A DNA stretch of 64,000 nucleotides from Culex pipiens pallens (Eukaryota > Arthropoda > Insecta > Diptera > Culicidae): the NCBI RefSeq assembly GCF_016801865.2, contig NC_068937.1:18634432-18698431 (forward strand), written 5' to 3'. A model generated the notes under the pieces. The model saw nothing but the letters and a program-made list of their open reading frames with translations. It was not told the origin of the DNA and did no database searches. Position 1 is the first letter of the stretch. The number at the start of each line of letters is the position of its first letter. The position numbers were made by a program, and so were the translations under genes. This document shows, one piece after another, positions 12,281 to 24,700 of the stretch.

Positions 12281-12703
12281 ATACGTTCTAGATTGATGCT
12301 TTCTCAAAGCAAATCCACCTAATCCTACAGATAAATGTGTTCATTCCAAATGACGACGATCTTTTCTTTGTTTTTGCTATGAGGAGAACTAAGAGTCTCC
12401 TCGCTTTACGTTTTGTTTTTACTTTAACCAGCAAGTTCGCCTACATACATACAAGTTCTAAATATATATAGATCCCTAAAATAATAAACGAATTTTGTGT
12501 TTTTTTTTTTGTTTCCTTAAATTGCAAATATGAAAAATAAATACTTCTGAAAAATAAAAACATAATCGCGCAGAAAGAAGAAATGCCACGAATAAAAAGA
12601 AATGCTTCGCGCTTCTCGCTTCTCTCACTAATGTAGCAGGAAAAACTCGTACTAAACAGTTGCAGCTAGACAAAAGGGGTAAAAAATGACAGATTAGAGT
12701 CGT
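12281..12703. other. 3' flank / probable 3' UTR of CYFIP
   Basis: Lies directly after the CYFIP stop codon in the minus direction. It is unique-looking, moderately AT-rich, and has no ORF or tRNA. No canonical minus-strand AATAAA was found close to the stop, so the polyadenylation site is not placed. Confidence 0.35.
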
Positions 12704-15700
12704 TTACTGCGCCCGCAGCTTGTTCGGATCGTGGTAGTGGGAGGGGACGACCGTCGGATGGGGCGGCGGCGGGAAGCAGCGCACGTGCTCCACGTTCGAG
12801 CCCTCGACGTCGTTGCTCTTCAGATACTTGTTCAGGATGGCGAAGATCTGCGAGTTGAGCACCTGGAAGCGCCGGATGCGGTCGACCATGCGTTTTAGGT
12901 TCTGTAAAGCGAAATTTATGATTAAAATCACAACCTCGGTAAATTTTCAGGAAGTGACTCACGATTCCCTTTACGGTGTCGTCCTTGCCGTCGACGCGCT
13001 GCACGCGCAGAATGTGGTAGCAAAAGTCGAGCGCCTCGAACTTGCGCTGCTGGTTCAGCAGCACGATGATGGCGCAACCGGCCCAGTGCAAACCCTCGCC
13101 GAAGAGTTCCCTGAAAGGAGAGACGAGAACGGTTTGAATTAGAACTGTTTTAATATGAATTCTAATACTGATTGATGCAAGCGTTCGTAATATTTCTGCA
13201 GTTGATTAATTTTTCTATATTTGTGAGTATTTAAATGTAAGGTTAAATTTTATTTCATCAAAAAAACCTAAATTATTGTAGGTGTCCGGTTTTGGGATCG
13301 AACCCAGGCCGACTGGGTGAGAGGCAACCACGCTTACCTCTACACCACGGGTCTCGGCAAATTTAAATTTATAAAGTTTCTAAATTTTCTGGATTATCTT
13401 AAATTTCACTAATTTCAGAATTTCTTAATTTTTCTCATTTTCTGGTTTTACGAATCTTTTCGTTTAGCTGATTTCCTAAATTTTCCTTATATTTAGATTA
13501 TTTTGAAATGTGTACTTTTTCTGAACTAAATAAATTAAAAATTTGAATTTGATTATTTGAAATTTTAAATTTTTTTTAAACTTATGTAATTTCTAAAACG
13601 TTTATATTTCCAGGTTATGCGTTGCAGTTTAGAATTTTTCGAATTATTGTCAAAATTTTAAAATCTTTTTTCTTTAACTTTATAGGGTCTGATAATTTTA
13701 AAATTAAAAAAAAAATGTGTACCTGGATTATCCAAAATTTTCCAAATTCTTAAAAATAGGATTTTCAAAATATTTGGAACATTAGTAATAATAATAATAA
13801 TAATGTATACAGCAATTCCCCATGAAAACAGCATGGAAAAAAACAAAAGTCCTCGGATCGGGCTCAAAATTTGTCGGTTGGTTCCCTGGCCGAAATAATA
13901 GGGGGATGGCGTCGCTATTTTTAGACCACGTTTTCCACTTTTGCTCATCGAAACCGACTACTTTATCGACTTCATTTTGCTGGGCGAGATAGGACGCCGT
14001 CTATTTTTAGACGATGACTCAGCACTTTTACACTCTTGCGCTTAAAAAAACCAGGTGGCAGCACGATGTAACGCCACGTCCCTATTAGACCCGTATTTTT
14101 TTGTTTGGCCATTAGGGTGACCTACCCCGTTTTAGGGTGGTCTGAAAAATGGCCATTTTCGTCGATTTTCGCAAAAACCACTTTTTTCGAAAAATCATAA
14201 CTCCTCGCCATTTTAACCGATTTCAATTGTCTTATATGCAAATGAAAGGTGATAAGTTGGCCTTTCAAAGAAAAATAATAAGAAGTTTCAAAAATCTAGC
14301 CTAACATATGAAAAGGGCGTATGAAACTTTAAAATGCCGTTTTGACGGTGTCTGGACCAAAGAGCCTATGTCTGGAAATATTTTTATCGGATTCCCCGGA
14401 CATTTTTACATAACACACTGAAAAATGGAAGGAGTTCATTAACAGGATTCCGAGATATGATTTTTTGAAAATAAAATCCGTGTTTTTTGACGCGCCGCGC
14501 GCAAAAACCGGAGAATGACGAAATTGGCAAAAAATCAACTTTTTTCACTAAAACTGCGATAACTTTAAAATTTCAGCGATGAGCTATAGATGTTTGGGTA
14601 CCAAAATTTTTGTAATTAAAAGACGCAACTTTTGGTACCCAGACATGTATAGGTCATCGCTGAAATTTTGAAGTTATCGCAGTTTTAGTGAAAAAAGTTG
14701 ATTTTTTGCCAATTTCGTCATTCTCCGGTTTTTGCGGGCGGCGCGTCAAAAAACGCGGATTTTATTTTCAAAAAATCATATCTCGGAATCCTGTTAATGA
14801 ACTCCTCCCATTTTTTAGTATATTATGTAAAAATGTCCGGGGAATCTGATAAAAATATTTCCAGACATAGGCTCTTTGGTCCAGACACCGTCAAAACGGC
14901 ATTTTAAAGTTTCATACGCTCTTTTCATATGTTAGGCTAGATTTTTGAAACTTCTTACTATTTTTCTTTGAAAGCCCAACTTATCACCTTTCATTTGCGT
15001 ATAAGGCAATTGAAATCGGTTAAAATGGCGAGGAGTTATGATTTTTCGAAAAATTTGGTTTTTGCGAAAATTGACGAAAATGGCAATTTTTTAGTCCACC
15101 CTAAGACGGCGTAGATCACCCTAATGGCCAAACAAAAACAAAAATACGGGTCTAATTATTTCGGCCAGGGAACCCCCAGAAAAATTTTGAGCCCGATCCG
15201 AGGACTTTTGTTTTTTTCCATGCTGTTTTCGTGGGGAATTGCTGTATAATAATGTATAATAATAATAAAAATAATAATAATGTAATAATAATGATAATGT
15301 ATTGCAGCCATTTTTATTTTTTCTTAGTTTTTCACATTTTCAAAATTTCCTAAACATTCAGATTTTATAAATTGGTATTTTTTATTCGCAATTCGCAATT
15401 TTCAGTGTAAGAACGGGCCTTGACCGATCTTATGCACAAGGTTCCCGACGAACACGCACTGCCCTTACACCTACATCTCACCCTTGCTCTGAGTCAGTAC
15501 GAGCAGCACGCTAGAACACGCTTTGAGTGTTCGTGCCAGGCATGCACACCTTCTTTTCCGGTTACGCATTTTAACTCGGCCGGGGGTGGTACATTACGTA
15601 GGGTTTGATGTAAGTATAAGCGCCTAACCATTTATAGTGTGCCTATCAATTTTCATTAAAGCAAGTACTGTTTTATTTTTAGTTTGAATTCAAAAACTAG

Positions 15701-18700
15701 TTGTTATTCTACTGTGTACTGTTTTCTCCTGAAATCTTCCCTAATGTTGAATCGTGTTAATCTGTTGCTATTTCTTCTGTCGCGGTGTTTTGTTACAATG
15801 TTTTGGACCTAAGCATGTTATTCAAAAGTTTACCAAAAATACAATAATTTTATGTGTGTGATCATTCAATATATTAAGTAAGGACTCGAACCATAGTTGT
15901 TTCAAGAAAAGGGCGTAGATTTAAACAATAGACAATAAAGGAAAGCAAACTACATAAAGTTCGATACTGAAAGAATAATTGTAGTTTGAAGGAAAGAAGA
16001 GTAGGAGCCGATGAAAATTACATTTTAATAAATAAATAAGTAAATGGGTAAAGGAAAGATCAATGATAAACAGAAGTTAACATCGTTTCGTTTGCATATT
16101 AAGGTAAACTGTTCTTGTTAGGGAAAACACGTTTCAGTATTTATTGGGAAATGAGAGCAGAAGAGTAGAAAGATGAGTGAAGCAAAATTAAAATACAGCA
16201 CTTGTTCGGTAACTGAGCTTGTTTGACTGAACTACTTGGGCTGTAGCCCACTTAAAAAGCAGACAAACGTAAAATAACCAAACAAACCGGAATGATGAGG
16301 GGCCACAAGCTGGATGCACAAGCAAGTTCAGCAAATTAGAAATCATATTTAAGTTTTAATGAAATGTTAAATCAAAATTTAAGGAAAAATTAAAGGTGAG
16401 CTCTGAAAGAAATTTAAGCAACCATCATTTTACATTTGTAGAGAAAATGTTATGCATCGGTCCCCTCGTCATTTTTCGTTCAGCCCAGTTTGCGAGCAGC
16501 ATTCGGTAACTGTGCTACATTCTCAGCCAAGTTACCGAACAAGTACTGTTGTTGGAAATGTGCAGAAGAAATACCCCGTGCTGCGATGTTCTAGGTACAT
16601 CCACAACAGTTCGTTCAACATGCTGTGAATCAAAACAATACCTTCTACAATCACAAATGACTTCCCTTTCCCACATTGCCACTTTGTTATTGTTGTCCAT
16701 GCTCTGCAAAGAAAGGGATGTTAATAAAATATAAAAACTATAAAATAACGATACAAATACTTTCCGGAACTTGAGTGCCATCAGGTTGATGTTGTTGCTG
16801 TTGTTTCCAATGTGATAGATATCACACCGGAGACGTCTTGATTCGGTTGTCCTGGTGCGACCGTCCTCCAGTCGTAGACCCAGGCATGACATGAAAATGA
16901 AGACAAAAAGATGCATTAATACATGAACTTCTTGCTCACGAATAACCCAATCCCACCCAAAACAACACAGCTAATCTGGGTATGCACCCAAACCAACTGC
17001 GTTGTTCCGTGCCCTCCTCATTCGGCTATTTCAATATGATTGTCCTGGAGAATCCTCCCTAAGGATCGTTAAATTCCGAAGTAACTTCCCAAAAGGGCAC
17101 AACCCCTGTGAAAAAAAAAAAAAAACAAGCAGTTCACTTTGAATGTGACTGGAATAGGCTGCCTGCTCACACCCAAGGCTACGCTCCATTGAAAAATCAC
17201 TACGAAACTCCCTAGTGATGGCCATCCACGCAATCATACTTCGTCATGATAGTGCTACCTTGTCACTCGCCTATACGTCAGTTACGTAAATACATGTGAC
17301 AAGACAGAACAATCACCACGATTCGAAACATGGACATCATCGACCGCCAGCTAGACAGATGTTCAAGTCATCATCTAGCATACGGGGAGGCATGAGGATA
17401 GGGAACTGATGCAGGACCAGAGCTATACTGTTCAGACTCTCATAACCAGGAATACTAACAACCAACATTTGGCGGATCGCTTCCCTGATTACGACAGTCG
17501 CAAACAGGACTGCCGATACAGTCAGTTCCGCTCCTTCCAGGATGTCCTGCACCTGGGCATCCCTAGTATCCAAAGGCATTAAAACATAGTTCAAACTAGC
17601 AGGACTGGGAACTTTATTTATTGCACTGTGGTTACTTGGAATCTTGCAGCCCTTGGCCGACAAATTGGTATTTTTAAAAAATAAAAAAAAAAAAATTGGT
17701 ATTTTTTATCTTAACTAAAAAAAACAATTTTAGGCTGAATTTTTTTAAAATTCTGAAAATCTTTTTCGTTACTTCTAAGATGTTTAGATTATTTTAACCA
17801 ATTTCTGTATTTTCAAAATTATTAGAATTTCAAATTTTCAGAAATTTTATGAACCTTTAAAAAAATGTAATTCCCTTCATTTTTAGGCTGTTTAATTTTT
17901 GGATATTACAATTTTACATCTGAATTATTCCAATTTTCCAAGCTTGTGAAAAATTTGGATGTTCAAAAAAATTAAAACTTTCACAGTTCAGAAATTTTAA
18001 TAAAAAAAACATTGAAATTTCTGAACATATTTGATTTTTCACAATTTCTGAAGTTACGAATATTTTACAGTTTTTATCTACAAAATTAATTAATTTTTCA
18101 GATTTTTTTCATTCTGTAATTCTGTAATTTCTGTAATTTCGGAAGATTTTCAGATTTTTTTACATTGTTATATTTTTTCTAAACAAGATTTTTTTTTATA
18201 ATTTCAGACTCAATGTTTTTTAATAAACCAAAAATTACAAAAACAACTTCGCATTTAAAAAAATTATTTAATATTTTAAATTCAAGAAATGAAACTTTTT
18301 TAGCTTTTTTTATTTATTTTTTAAATATTTAATATAGTTTCAGAAATTTATCAATTTTCTTAATTTTTTGATGACACAAATATTCACTGTATGTTAAACA
18401 TATTTTTTTGTGAACTTTCTAATTTATTATTTGCAATTTTTTTATTTTCTGATAATTTAAATTTTTAATTTTTTTTTTTTGCTGAACTTTTTTCTTTTTT
18501 TGAATTGTCAGAATTTGTCAAAATTGGAGGATTTACAATATTTTCTATATTTTCTATTTAATTCAGATTTGTATTAAGTTTTAGGGGTAAAAAATAGGAA
18601 AAGCTGGTCAAAAATAGTCAAAATCATCACTTTTTTAAGATTTTTTTTGTAAAATTCTGATAACTTGTAAAAATACACACAACCCCCTTTTGTTAATATA

Positions 18701-21700
18701 TCAAATTTTTTGCATTTGTCTGCTCTACAACTTTGTAAAACATTGTGGCACTCTTAAAAAAATTTAACTAGATGAAAAAATTACCCTTCTGGGTTACTTT
18801 TGATTAACATGTTTTAAGATTTTATACAGTTTAGTAACGGGGAATGGCAACGATTTTAAAACTATTTTTTAACTTTTTTGGATGAAAAATACATTTTTTC
18901 AATTCGGGCGTCTAATTTTACATAAATTTGGCACCAATTTTTTTGTCTCTTCACGGTTTCGAGCAACAAATCACTGAAAAACGTGTCTCAGTAAAAAACC
19001 ATAAAAATCAAAGGGGTCGTACCGCCCCACCATCACGAGATATCGAAAAATGGACTTTATATTTGTGACCTGGGACCAAAATTACCTCTTAGCAAAGTTT
19101 CACGAAAATCGATTAGGGGTCGGGGCAACTTTCTCCGATTTCGTGTAAGTTGGCGGAGAATTACCAATTTTGTATTTTCTTATTATTGATTTTTTATAAA
19201 TCATCTGAATTTTCTGATATTTCTTACTTTTTGATTATGTTGAAATTTACTGTATTTTCTATTTTCAAAGAAATTGTTTTTTTTTATATTCTGAAAATTT
19301 TCAGTTTCTTAATTTTCTGGTTATTCTGATTTCCTATATTTTTATAACTGCCTATATTTTTTTTTTATAAAAACAAAGATGAATAGTTTCACTATCTCAA
19401 GTTTAATTGTTAAACATTTTGATATTTTAATTATTGTTTTATTTTTCTACATTTTTTAACCTTTAGTTTTTTTTGGCTTATTTTTCCTAGACTGTCAGAA
19501 TTTTTGATATCTTTCGTTTTTTTTAAAACTTTTATATTTTCTAAAATATGAAGCAATGAAATAAAAGGATAAGTTTCAGAATTATATTTTTCTATATTCT
19601 ATGATTATTTCGAATTTTAGTTTTTTTATAAATTGTAAAAACATTCTAAATTATGCATTTTTTTTCAAATTTTCAGAATTCGATAGAGAATTTTAAACAT
19701 TTTTAAAATTGTATTTGTTGAAGTTTCTTAATATTCATTGTTTTGAATTTTGTAATTTTCTTTATTCTTTGATTTTATAGAATTGTATGAATAATCGAAA
19801 CTTTCTATATAATCTGCATTTTTATAACATTTAGATTTGCCGATTTATCAATTCACTTAATTCTTAGGAACTGTTTATATCGCTTGATCGGATAAAAGGA
19901 TTTTGGTTTAGGTTTTTAAAAATCATTTGAGTTTTATTTATTATTTTATAATTGAGCAATTCCAGTCCAAATCAGGTTTTTTTTCTGGTACTTTTGTACC
20001 CGATTTCAATGAAACTTTGAAGACATTAGAACTGTTTTTTTTTTTGTAAAGTGGTCTAAACGTCAAAATAAAAAAAAACGATAGTGGGAATCGATTCCCC
20101 AGATAATTTTACATAAAAGTCTCCATATTGACCAATGCCCTAAGTCCAATCCATGGGAAGATACAGCGGGTTTGAAAATAAAAATGTTGAAAAAATTGGA
20201 TTTTTGGTGGTTTTGAAAATTTCTATATGACAAACTTGATTTTTCAGTCTCGTAAATATTTTTACCAGAAAGCTCGTCCAATTTACCATAAGTTTGTAAT
20301 TTCAGTGTGGTAGAAACCTAGTAAAAAAGCTTACGTAAATATTAAAACGAGTCAAATTGAAAAGCTGTCAAAGGCAAACTTATGGAAATTGGACGAGCTT
20401 TCTGGTAAAAATATTTACGGGACTGAAAAATTAAATAGAAAATGCCAAAAACCACAAAAAATCTATTTTTTTCAACATTTTTATTTTCAAAAACGCTGTA
20501 TCTTCCCCTGAATTGGACTTAGGACAATGGTCAATATGGAGACTTTTATGTAAAATTGTCTGGGGAATCGATTCCCACTATCGTTTTTTTTTTAATTTTG
20601 ACGATTAGACCACTTAACAAAAAACAGTTTTTGCAAATGATTTTTGTATTTTTTTAGGAGAGACATACCATCCTGCATTTTTTATCAGTCTTTTTGTAAC
20701 ATCTTAGGCTATTTCCTCAAAAAATTTGAACGAAAAGAGAATTAGATGTTTATAAATTTTAAAATTTTTGGTATTTTTTTTTAAATTTAGATTTGTAATG
20801 TAATTTTTAATTGAATTACATTTAAATTACCATTCAAATATATATTTCAAAGTTTACATATTTTATAAAGCAGTCCAAATAATCAGTTCAGCCCCCTGAA
20901 TATTTGGATCCGGAGACGAACGACTTCAAAAGTTTCGAAGCAAACGCAAATAAATAAGAATAAATATTTGGCTCAATTATCTAAACATAAAGATCTTAAT
21001 GTCTTGATTTTCTACTCACTCCACGGTATACTCCGTCCCGGCCACCGGAATGCAGTACACAAACTGCAGCGCCGACCACAGCCGATGAAACTCCGAACAC
21101 TCGTCAATGTGCATGACCCCGTTGACGGGCGGCGGCCCCGCCCAAACCGGATCGTCCAGGAATGACTTGACCCTTCCCAAGATCACCTCAAAAATGCTCA
21201 ATCCACAGCAGAGCCGCTCCCGCGTCAGTAGATCTCCCTCTCTTGCGATCATCGCCTGTTTGGCCGTTCCAAGCTTCTCAATGTTCGGGACGATCTGCAG
21301 CGACGAGTACTTGGTTTCGAGTCGTTTCTGTTTGGTTTCCGGCTTTTCGCCTTCCTTGCAGTACGGGCGGGGGAGGATGTTCTGGAAGGGGGCGGCGTGC
21401 AACAGGTCGCACACTTCCTCTTGAGAGAGGGCTTGCTCGATGAGGAGGCAGAACAGGAGGGAGTTGCCCATTTCGCGGAAGAGCTGGAAGAGTTCGGTTT
21501 TGGCGTCTGGGTATTGGACGATGTCTACGAGGTGCGCTTGGTAGTAGCTAAGGACGCCGGGTGATCCGTAGTCACAACGCGGGAGTTTGCAGGACTTGGG
21601 CATTGCGGACATTAGGGTTTTGGTGAACTGGAGCAGGTTGCCTTGGATGAGCGGTTTGACGATGTCTTTGAGGATGATTTCCATTACGACGGCGATTCCT

Positions 21701-24700
21701 TGGTAGCCGAGCAGGCGGCAGATCGAGTGGAAGTGGGGGGAGCCGACGAATCCGGTGTATTGGCCGTACTGGGTCGAGAAGGCCGCGTTCAACGGCTTCG
21801 ATCCCCACAGATAGTAGTGCGACATGACGGGGGCCTTCTCGCGGGTAATCGCTCCGGAAAACGGAATCTGCAACTTGTTCCGGACGAACCGGTTGGTCGC
21901 AGCGTTGTAGCAATAGTTGGACAAAAAGTCGTAGTTCAACTCGACAAACACGTGCAACGTGATCCTCCCGTACGGGGCCAACACATTATGGTTCGCCTCC
22001 TTCAGCATCGCGTCAAAGTCGTCCAACGCCAAGAACCGCGACAGCAGCTTGTGGCACAACTTATTAACCGCCAGCAGCGCCTCCAACTCCACAACCCCAG
22101 TAATATCGCTCGCCTCAAACCGACAAATCGCCAACTCCAAACTCTTCTGCATATCCGCATTAATCCGCTGCGTAATCAACTTGTTCAAATCGATCGACCT
22201 GCCCAACAGCTGAACATGCCTCTGCTTCAGCAACGTCTCATACCTATTATTCTTCGGGTACGACTGGAAGTTAAACCCAAGCACCTCGCACTCCACCCGG
22301 AACCGCTTGTCCAAGTAGATACTCCCCGCCAACTGCTTGTAGTGCGCAAACACCTGCTCACTCAGCTTGTACACAAACTGATCAAAGCACAAATTGACCT
22401 CCGCCTCCACCTCATCGTACAGAAACTGCTTCCGGAAGATCGTCAACGCGTACAGCGCCGAATCGTTGTACAGATCCAGCGGGTACAGCACGTACTCCAT
22501 CATCGACGGTTCCTTCGTGCGCAGGATGTGATCGGTCAGGATCCACGGCATCGACATCTCGATCGGGAACTGGATGCGCTTCTCCATCGTGATCAGATCG
22601 TTGCACTCCTCGTTGTGCTGGTGCCGGACGAGGCATTTCTGGAAAGAGAGGGGAAAAGGAGAATTATCAAGATTGTCCCTTCTGCGGACGTAAAATTCAA
22701 GTACCGAACGTATCAGTTGATTTTTTAACTCCAAGATTCATGAATTCTTAAAATTGTTAACATTCTTAACATTAAAAAAAAATATTTTTAAAATTCTTGA
22801 ATTCTTTAAAAAAAAATAAAAATTCATTGAATTCTTTAAATTTGTAAAATTCTTAAAAATGTAAAATTCTTAAAATTCTTGAAATTCTTAACAGTCTTAA
22901 AATTCTTAAAAAAATTAAAATTCTTAAAATTCTTAAAAAAATTTAAAATTCTTAAAATTCTTAAAAAATTTTAAAATTCTTAAAATTCTTAAAAATTTTA
23001 AAATTCTTAAAATTCTTAAAATTCTTAAAATGTCTAAAATTCTTAATATTCTTAAAATTCTTAAAATTCTTAAAATTCTTAAAATTCTTAAAATTCTTAA
23101 AATTCTTAAAACTCTTAAAATTCTTAAAACTCTTAAAATTCTTAAAACTCATAACATTCTTAAAATTTTTAAAGTTCTTAAAATTCTTAAAATTCTTAAA
23201 ATTCTTAAAATTCTTCAAATTCTTCAAATTCTTAAAATTCTTAAAATTCTTAAAATTCTTAAAATTCTTAAAATTCTTAAAATTCTTAAAATTCTTAAAA
23301 TTCTTAAAATTCTTAAAATTCTTAAAATTCTTAAAATTCTTAAAATTCTTAAAATTCTTAAAATTCTTAAAATTCTTAAAATTCTTAAAATTCTTAAAAT
23401 TCTTAAAATTCTTAAAATTCTTAAAATTCTTAAAATTCTTAAAATTCTTAAAATTCTTAAAATTCTTAAAATTCTTAAAATTCTTAAAATTCTTAAAATG
23501 CCTAAAATTCTTAATATTCTTAAAATTCTTTAAATTCTTTAAATTCTTTAAATTCTTTAAATTCTTTAAATTCTTTAAATTCTTTAAATTCTTTAAAATC
23601 TTTAAATTCTTTAAATTCTTTAAATTCTTTAAATTCTTTAAATTCTTTAAATTCTTCAAATTTTTTAAATTCTTTAAATTCTTAAAATTCTTAAATTTTT
23701 TAAAATTCTTAAAATTTCTTAAATTCTTTAAATTCTTAAAATTTTTAAAATTCATAAAATTCTTAAAATTCTTAAAATTCTTAAAATTCTTAAAATTCTT
23801 AAAATTCTTAAAATTCTTAAAATTCTTAAAATTCTTAAAATTCTTAAAATTCTTAAAATTCTTAAAATTCTTAAAATTCTAAAAAGTCTTAATTTTTTAC
23901 AATTATTTAGATTCTTAAAATTCTTAAAGTTCTTAAAATTCTTAAAAATTCTTAAAGTTTTTAAAATTCTTAAAAATCTTATAATTCTTATTTTTTTAAA
24001 TTCTTAAAATTCTTCAAATTTTTCATATTCTTAAAATTTTTAAAATCCTGAAAATTCTTTAAAAAAATAAAATTCTTTAAATTTTTTAAAGTCTTTAAAT
24101 TCTTTAAATTCTTTAAATTTTTTGAATTCATTAAATTCTTTAAATTCTTTTAATTCTTTTAATTCTTTAAAATCTTAAAATTCTTTAAATTCTTTATTTT
24201 TTTTTTTAATTCTTTAAATTATTTACATTCTTTAAATTCTTTAAATTCTTTAAATTCTTTAAATTCTTTAAATTCTTTAAATTCTTTAAATTCTTTAAAT
24301 TCTTTAAATTCTTTAAATTCTTTAAATTCTTTAAATTCTTTAAATTCTTTAAATTCTTTAAATTCTTTAAATTCTTTAAATTCTTTAAATTCTTTAAATT
24401 CTTTAAATTCTTTAAATTCTTTAAATTCTTTAAATTCTTTAAATTCTTTAAATTCTTTAAATTCTTATCATTCTTTAAATTCTTTAAATTCTTATCATTC
24501 TTTAAATTCTTTAAATCTTTAAATTCATACAATTCTTAAAATTCTTATCATTCTTAAAACTCTCAAAATTCTTTAATTCCAAAATAAAATAAAAAATATT
24601 CTAAACATTCTTTAAAAAAAAACTTAAAATACTTAAAAAATTTTAATTAATTTGAATCTTACTTGGCTCGTTTTAAGGCGACCATATTTGATCCGTAGTA

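Larger units (their letters stand above)
13111..21019 (-). other. CYFIP intron 4 (repeat-filled)
   Basis: A 7.9 kb intron between a GTGAGT donor (21019-21014) and the acceptor at 13112-13111. It contains a tRNA-like fragment, the foldbacks at 13790-15260 and 20032-20635, a weak minus-strand coding-like island (16515-17663), and otherwise AT-rich sequence (17700-20000) in which no gene is seen. The GC-richer segment 15405-15610 is unlike its surroundings but was not identified. Confidence 0.8.

Noticed and set aside
12666..13091. Single 141-codon minus-strand ORF
   Set aside because: It reads through the 61 bp intron between CYFIP exons 4 and 5 into the wrong frame; the two-exon reading matches the family.
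21643..22728. 361-codon plus-strand ORF
   Set aside because: Antisense shadow of CYFIP exon 3.
22961..23755. 264-codon minus-strand ORF of repeating KNF/KNL, and a 167-codon plus-strand KIL ORF
   Set aside because: Pure by-products of a 9 bp tandem repeat; no start context, domains or codon structure.
22740..24600. CRISPR-like appearance of regular short repeats
   Set aside because: The unit is 9 bp without spacers, in a eukaryotic intron; it is a minisatellite.
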